In this document: positions 60,401-64,000 of the stretch, in pieces
How positions within the stretch are numbered: the stretch's first letter is position 1
How the letters are laid out: each line of letters starts with the position of its first letter
From: Pseudomonas sp. Ga0074129
GTDB lineage: Bacteria > Pseudomonadota > Gammaproteobacteria > Pseudomonadales > Pseudomonadaceae
Length of the DNA: 64,000 bases
Assembly (NCBI GenBank): GCA_001465025.1
Contig: LNDO01000057.1
Span: 62,001 to 126,000 of the forward strand
Reading direction: 5' to 3'
Made by a program: the position numbers and the translations under genes
Notes under the pieces: generated by a model
The model's input: only the letters and a program-made list of their open reading frames with translations
Databases searched by the model: none
Told to the model about the DNA's origin: nothing

Positions 60401-61093
60401 ATGCGTAAGAGCTGGACTAAACGTTTGAGTCAACTGGCGGCCTGCGCCGGTTTGCTGATGTTGCCCGTGGTAGCCAATGCCGACGAGCAAGACCCTTGGG
60501 TGGGCTACAACCAATTTATGTTCAACATCAATGAAACCGTTGATGCCTATACCCTCAAGCCTTTGGCTCAGGGCTATCAAGCCGTGACTCCGCAACCTGT
60601 GGAAGACGGCATCAGTAATGTTTTCCGCAATATCGGTGATGTTCGCAACCTGGCCAACAACCTGTTGCAAGGTAAGTTGCATGACGCAGGTGTGGACACC
60701 AGCCGCCTGATCGTCAACACCACTTTTGGCGCATTGGGGTTGTTTGATGTGGCAACCCGCATGGGGCTGCAGCGCAACGATGAAGACTTTGGTCAGACGC
60801 TCGGTGCTTGGGGTCTAGGCAGTGGCCCGTACGTCGTATTGCCACTGCTGGGTCCGAGCACGGTGCGTGATGCGTTTGGTCGCGTTCCAGACAGCATGCT
60901 GGCGGCTACGGCGCACATTGATCATGTCCCGACACGTAACGTTGTGATTGGCGTAGACGCTGTAAACCTGCGTGCCAGCTTGTTCAAAGCCGAGCGCATG
61001 GTCAGCGGTGACAAGTACACTTTCATCCGCAACGCCTACCTGCAGAATCGCGAATTCAAAGTGCGTGATGGTCAGGTGGAAGACGATTTTTAA
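60401..61093 (+). CDS. mlaA: MlaA (VacJ) outer-membrane lipid-asymmetry protein
   Basis: 230 residues from the ATG at 60401 (AAGGAG eight bases upstream). Family hallmarks: DPWVGYNQFMFNINETVDAY near 32-51, LANNLLQGK near 86 and GPYVVLPLLGPSTVRDA near 145-161. The signal region (LAACAGLLMLPVVANADE) looks like a signal peptidase I site at ANA-DE. LAAC is too close to the start to be a standard lipobox. It removes surface phospholipids from the outer membrane with porins and MlaC. Confidence 0.92.
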   Translation: MRKSWTKRLSQLAACAGLLMLPVVANADEQDPWVGYNQFMFNINETVDAYTLKPLAQGYQAVTPQPVEDGISNVFRNIGDVRNLANNLLQGKLHDAGVDTSRLIVNTTFGALGLFDVATRMGLQRNDEDFGQTLGAWGLGSGPYVVLPLLGPSTVRDAFGRVPDSMLAATAHIDHVPTRNVVIGVDAVNLRASLFKAERMVSGDKYTFIRNAYLQNREFKVRDGQVEDDF

Positions 61094-61113
61094 GCGACAG
61101 GTCTGAATGCACA

Positions 61114-61140
61114 AGGCGGCCCCAGAGGCCGCCCTTTTTG
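61114..61140 (+). terminator. Intrinsic terminator after mlaA
   Basis: Stem GGCGGCC / GGCCGCC with loop CCAGA-like centre and CCTTTTTG tail; ends just before the convergent PilZ gene. Confidence 0.9.
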
Positions 61141-61144
61141 TTTA

Positions 61145-61444
61145 TCAGCCCATTGAAATAATGGCTAGACCAATAGCTTGGCGGCCATCATCCATGGTGT
61201 TGACACGAACCACTTCAGCTTGTGCATCAAGCCCGCGCAATTCGTTGTGATCTGACGCGATGTGAATGCGAACCTTGTCACCCATTGCAACTGAGCTTTG
61301 CGCTTCCAGTTGCATGCCGGTGCTGGAGAGGTCGAGGCACAATGCAGGTATCTCAAGCCCGTTGTGATGCAGGGTAACGGGTGCCTCTAGCCGCATGCGG
61401 ATGTAATCGCGTTTTTCGCTGTAAGCACGATCATTTTGGCTCAT
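61145..61444 (-). CDS. PilZ domain protein
   Basis: 99 residues, single PilZ domain. The c-di-GMP binding RxxxR is in KRDYIRM near residues 12-18 and the second motif (D/N)xSxxG in DLSSTGMQLE near 39-48. ATG at 61444 has GAGG about nine bases upstream; a GTG six bases earlier is less likely. Effector of c-di-GMP, target unknown. Divergent from rssB by about 220 bp. Confidence 0.9.
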   Translation of the reverse strand: MSQNDRAYSEKRDYIRMRLEAPVTLHHNGLEIPALCLDLSSTGMQLEAQSSVAMGDKVRIHIASDHNELRGLDAQAEVVRVNTMDDGRQAIGLAIISMG

Positions 61445-61662
61445 GGGCACTTTCCTCTTGTTATGGGGGTTGTCCTAACGCTCTTATAACCCTGGCCGAT
61501 TTGAGGTGTAAAGGCATGTTGCGACGACCGGCGCACGCTTGAATCACGTAACGGATGGGAGTACCGTCTTGGCCATAATTAAGTCGCGTTCGCGCGTACA
61601 GCATGCCCACACGCTGACGCACTAAGCCAACCCACACCCGGCGTAGTTTGCCTGGAAATCTC

Positions 61663-62847
61663 ATGCACAATACCAGTGCCACGCTTCTGATAATCGATGA
61701 CGATGATGTAGTGCGCGCAAGCCTTGCTGCCTACCTAGAAGACAGCGGCTTTCAGGTGCTGCAAGCGAGTAACGGCCTGCAAGGGCTTGAGGTGTTTGAG
61801 GCTCAATCGCCAGATCTTGTCATCTGCGATCTACGCATGCCTCAGGTCGATGGGCTTGAGCTTATTCGCCGAATCAACGCCTTGCAGGTTGAGACGCCCG
61901 TTATCGTGGTTTCCGGTGCAGGGGTGATGAGTGACGCGGTCGAGGCGCTTCGTTTGGGGGCCGCCGATTACTTAATCAAGCCTTTGGTAGACCTTGCCGT
62001 ATTAGAGCATTCGGTTCGCCGTGCCTTGGATCGATTCAGGTTGCGTCTGGAAAATCAGCGTTATCGCGACGAGTTGGAGTCAACCAACCGCGAACTCCAA
62101 GCCAGCTTGCATCTGCTTCAGGAAGACCAGAACGCAGGTCGTCAGGTGCAGATGAATATGCTGCCTGTGACGCCCTGGCAGGCGGATGATTTACATTTTT
62201 CGCACAAAATTATTCCCTCGTTGTATCTCTCTGGCGATTTTGTCGACTATTTCCGTGTTGATGAGACGCGCATAGCGTTCTACTTGGCCGATGTATCGGG
62301 TCATGGTGCGTCGTCAGCCTTCATCACGGTTTTACTGAAGTTTATGACCACCCGGCTGCTCTATGAGTCGCGGCGTTTAGACAGCTTGCCAGAATTCAGA
62401 CCCTCTCAGGTCCTTGCCCACATCAACCGCGGCTTGATCAATTGCAAGTTGGGTAAACACGTCACCATGCTGGGTGGGGTGATTGATCAGGCTAACAACC
62501 GGCTGACCTACAGTGTTGGCGGCCATCTGCCGCTGCCGATTTTGTATAGCGAAGGGCAGGCACACTACCTTGAAGGGCGTGGCCTTCCAGTCGGTTTGTT
62601 TGTTGAGGCCGAGTACAAAGACCATCAACTCGAACTACCTAGTGCCTTTAGTCTGACCTTGCTATCCGATGGCATTCTCGATCTGCTGTCAGGCGATACC
62701 CTCAAGGAAAAAGAAGCGCTTCTGCCGCAATTGGTGGTTGAGGCGGGGGGAACGTTAGACGGTTTACGCAAGGCGTTTGGGCTGGCCAATCTGGGCGATA
62801 TGCCGGATGATATCGCCTTGCTGGTGTTGAGCAGGAACCTTGCATGA
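61663..62847 (+). CDS. rssB: Response regulator with PP2C-type phosphatase domain
   Basis: 394 residues. Receiver domain 1-125 with IDDDD near 11-15 and phospho-acceptor D56 (CDLRMP). A helical linker with NRELQASLHLLQEDQ near 140 follows, then a SpoIIE/PP2C phosphatase domain (LSGDFVDYF, ADVSGHGASSAF near 215-228, SDGILDLL near 332). The ATG at 61663 has GGAA upstream; TTG at 61648 is an alternative. Pseudomonas RssB partners with the STAS protein encoded next, in general stress sigma control. Overlaps rssC by four bases. Confidence 0.92.
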   Translation: MHNTSATLLIIDDDDVVRASLAAYLEDSGFQVLQASNGLQGLEVFEAQSPDLVICDLRMPQVDGLELIRRINALQVETPVIVVSGAGVMSDAVEALRLGAADYLIKPLVDLAVLEHSVRRALDRFRLRLENQRYRDELESTNRELQASLHLLQEDQNAGRQVQMNMLPVTPWQADDLHFSHKIIPSLYLSGDFVDYFRVDETRIAFYLADVSGHGASSAFITVLLKFMTTRLLYESRRLDSLPEFRPSQVLAHINRGLINCKLGKHVTMLGGVIDQANNRLTYSVGGHLPLPILYSEGQAHYLEGRGLPVGLFVEAEYKDHQLELPSAFSLTLLSDGILDLLSGDTLKEKEALLPQLVVEAGGTLDGLRKAFGLANLGDMPDDIALLVLSRNLA

Positions 62848-63338
62848 ACCCTGGGATAAGCCCCGGTAGAATTCAGTTTGCCGAACATGACGGCACCTTC
62901 ATCCTCAAATTTGTGGGGGAGGTGCGTTTAACCTTATGTTCTGCGTTGGATGCGACCATTGAAAAGATCTTCACGGCGCTGAATTTCTCGGCCATCGTGA
63001 TTGACCTTACAGAAACGCGCAGTATTGATAGCACCACCCTTGGTTTGCTGGCCAAATTGTCGATTCTTTCTCGACAGAAAATTGGTCTCCTGCCAACAGT
63101 CGTGACCACCCACGCTGACATCACGCGTTTATTGCATTCGATGGGTTTCGATCAGGTCTTTAATATCGTCGACACACCGCTGCCATGCCCCGATTGCTTA
63201 AATGATCTGCCATCGCAGGATCAGTCTGAAGAAACGGTGCGTGCCAAAGTGCTTGAAGCTCATCGCATTTTGATGGGTTTGAATGAATCCAATCGCGAAG
63301 CCTTCCACGATCTGGTCAGTGCACTAGAGCATCATTAA
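62844..63338 (+). CDS. rssC: STAS-domain anti-sigma factor antagonist
   Basis: 164 residues. STAS domain in residues 10-110 with the conserved phosphorylatable Ser in DLTETRSIDSTTLGLLAKL near 52-70. The C-terminal 50 residues include CPDC and a helical tail. It is the likely dephosphorylation substrate of RssB, with which it shares an ATGA overlap. Terminator 20 bases behind. Confidence 0.9.
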   Translation: MNPGISPGRIQFAEHDGTFILKFVGEVRLTLCSALDATIEKIFTALNFSAIVIDLTETRSIDSTTLGLLAKLSILSRQKIGLLPTVVTTHADITRLLHSMGFDQVFNIVDTPLPCPDCLNDLPSQDQSEETVRAKVLEAHRILMGLNESNREAFHDLVSALEHH

Positions 63339-63357
63339 ACAGCTGCGATTAAATAAA

Positions 63358-63384
63358 CGGGGCGCTCAATGAGCGCCCCGTTTG
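63358..63384. terminator. Bidirectional terminator between rssC and tal
   Basis: Perfect stem CGGGGCGCTC / GAGCGCCCCG with loop AAT, TTT behind and AAATAAA before, between convergent genes. Confidence 0.88.
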
Positions 63385-63396
63385 CATTTGGCTGAG

Positions 63397-64000
63397 TCAA
63401 GCAAGCAATCTTTCCAATTTTTCCTGATCGCGAGCAAACAAGCGAATGCCCTCCGCGAGCTTTTCGGTGGCCATGGCATCTTCATTCATCGCCCAGCGGA
63501 ACTGGCTTTCCCCCAAGCTTTGCCGAGGCTCTCCGGCATGCCCAGGGCTCAGTTGACGCGATAACGGTTGCTCGTCCTCTGCTAGATGGTGAAGCAGGTC
63601 AGGGCTGATAGTCAGGCGATCACAGCCCGCCAGTTGTTCGATCTGGCCGATGTTACGGAAGCTCGCGCCCATGACTACGGTCTGGTAGCCATTGGCCTTG
63701 TAATAATTGTAGATCCGCGCCACGGACTGCACGCCGGGGTCTTCTGCGCCGACAAAGTCTCGACCTTCAGCCTTCTTGTACCAGTCATAAATACGACCGA
63801 CGAAGGGCGATATTAAGAAAACACCTGCATCAGCACAGGCTTGTGCCTGAGCAAAGGCAAACAACAGGGTCAGGTTGCATTGAATGCCAGCCTTTTCCAG
63901 TTGCTCTGCAGCGCAAATACCTTCCCAGGTCGATGCGATCTTGATCAGCACACGCTCACGACCGATGCCAGCGTCTTCATACAGACCGATCAAGCGTTCG
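63397..64000 (-). CDS. tal: Transaldolase, C-terminal part (5' end beyond window)
   Basis: About 200 C-terminal residues are in the window; the start is past 64000. The Schiff-base lysine is in [11 protein letters not shown], followed by [19 protein letters not shown] and [13 protein letters not shown], all typical of TalB-type transaldolases of about 310 residues. Transfers dihydroxyacetone in the pentose phosphate pathway. Converges on rssC, as in other pseudomonads. Confidence 0.95.
   Translation of the reverse strand, partial: ERLIGLYEDAGIGRERVLIKIASTWEGICAAEQLEKAGIQCNLTLLFAFAQAQACADAGVFLISPFVGRIYDWYKKAEGRDFVGAEDPGVQSVARIYNYYKANGYQTVVMGASFRNIGQIEQLAGCDRLTISPDLLHHLAEDEQPLSRQLSPGHAGEPRQSLGESQFRWAMNEDAMATEKLAEGIRLFARDQEKLERLLA

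Noticed and set aside
1-64000. Search for CRISPR arrays, insertion sequences, phage genes, toxin-antitoxin or defence islands
   Set aside because: No regularly spaced repeats, transposase, integrase or known defence protein was seen; the gene content and composition look like core Pseudomonas chromosome throughout.

Overview
The window reads as a continuous stretch of Pseudomonas chromosome (Gammaproteobacteria). Evidence is the gene content and order: a nasA-nirD-nirB / PP2C-kinase / nitrate-transporter block, a cobO-cobB-bluB-cobD-cobC-cobQ-cobP-cobT-cobS cobalamin operon behind a B12 riboswitch, a lactonizing lipase with its dedicated foldase, EarP beside an Arg32-type EF-P, and the queF / DUF4404 / HAD / mlaA / PilZ / rssB-rssC / tal order. 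GTAGGAGC-type REP hairpins typical of the genus are present. No phage, transposon, integron or CRISPR array is visible. The species cannot be fixed from the sequence.

Layout. 1-7.3 kb: assimilatory nitrate/nitrite reduction on the minus strand. The nitrite reductase operon and the nitrate transporter each have a -24/-12 (sigma-54) promoter followed by a leader with two hexaloop hairpins of the ANTAR (NasT/NasR) type. The nirB leader also ends in a strong intrinsic terminator and has two NtrC-like dyads upstream. 7.6-10 kb: two candidate small proteins, a hotdog thioesterase, and a cytochrome c / rhodanese pair. 10.4-14 kb: thiolase plus FadB-like beta-oxidation pair. 14.2-18.4 kb: amidotransferase, CorA, PlsC, a crotonase, a small membrane protein and tRNA-Ser(GGA). 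18.4-25.7 kb: AraC regulator, LuxR-HchA pair, and a fatty-acid group (acyl-CoA dehydrogenase, acyl-CoA synthetase, CoA-transferase). The acyl-CoA dehydrogenase promoter region shares a roughly 31-bp element with that of the thiolase.

25.7-33.3 kb: housekeeping and small enzymes (hemolysin III, SprT, Yip1-like, DnaJ-like, TtcA, glycosylase, sirtuin, two NlpC/P60 lipoproteins, O-methyltransferase, HNH). 33.35-45.95 kb: cobalamin riboswitch, BtuB (TTG start), an unknown membrane protein, and almost the whole late B12 pathway with overlapping start/stop codons. 46-53.5 kb: a periplasmic binding protein, an MFS transporter, a tiny membrane ORF and a glutathione peroxidase. These are followed by lipase, foldase and hybrid histidine kinase, with a convergent NarL-type regulator. 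53.6-64 kb: earP-efp, LysR/TSUP divergent pair, pyrF-queF, DUF4404, a catalytically degenerate HAD protein with a coupled 23-residue ORF, mlaA, PilZ, rssB-rssC and a partial tal.

Most of the window is ordinary core genome. The parts most worth a second look are the paired ANTAR leaders with sigma-54 promoters, the operator shared by the two beta-oxidation loci, the long hairpin in the lipA leader, the membrane protein and signal-less BtuF-like protein inside the B12 operon, the dead HAD with its coupled mini-ORF, and several unannotated-size small proteins.
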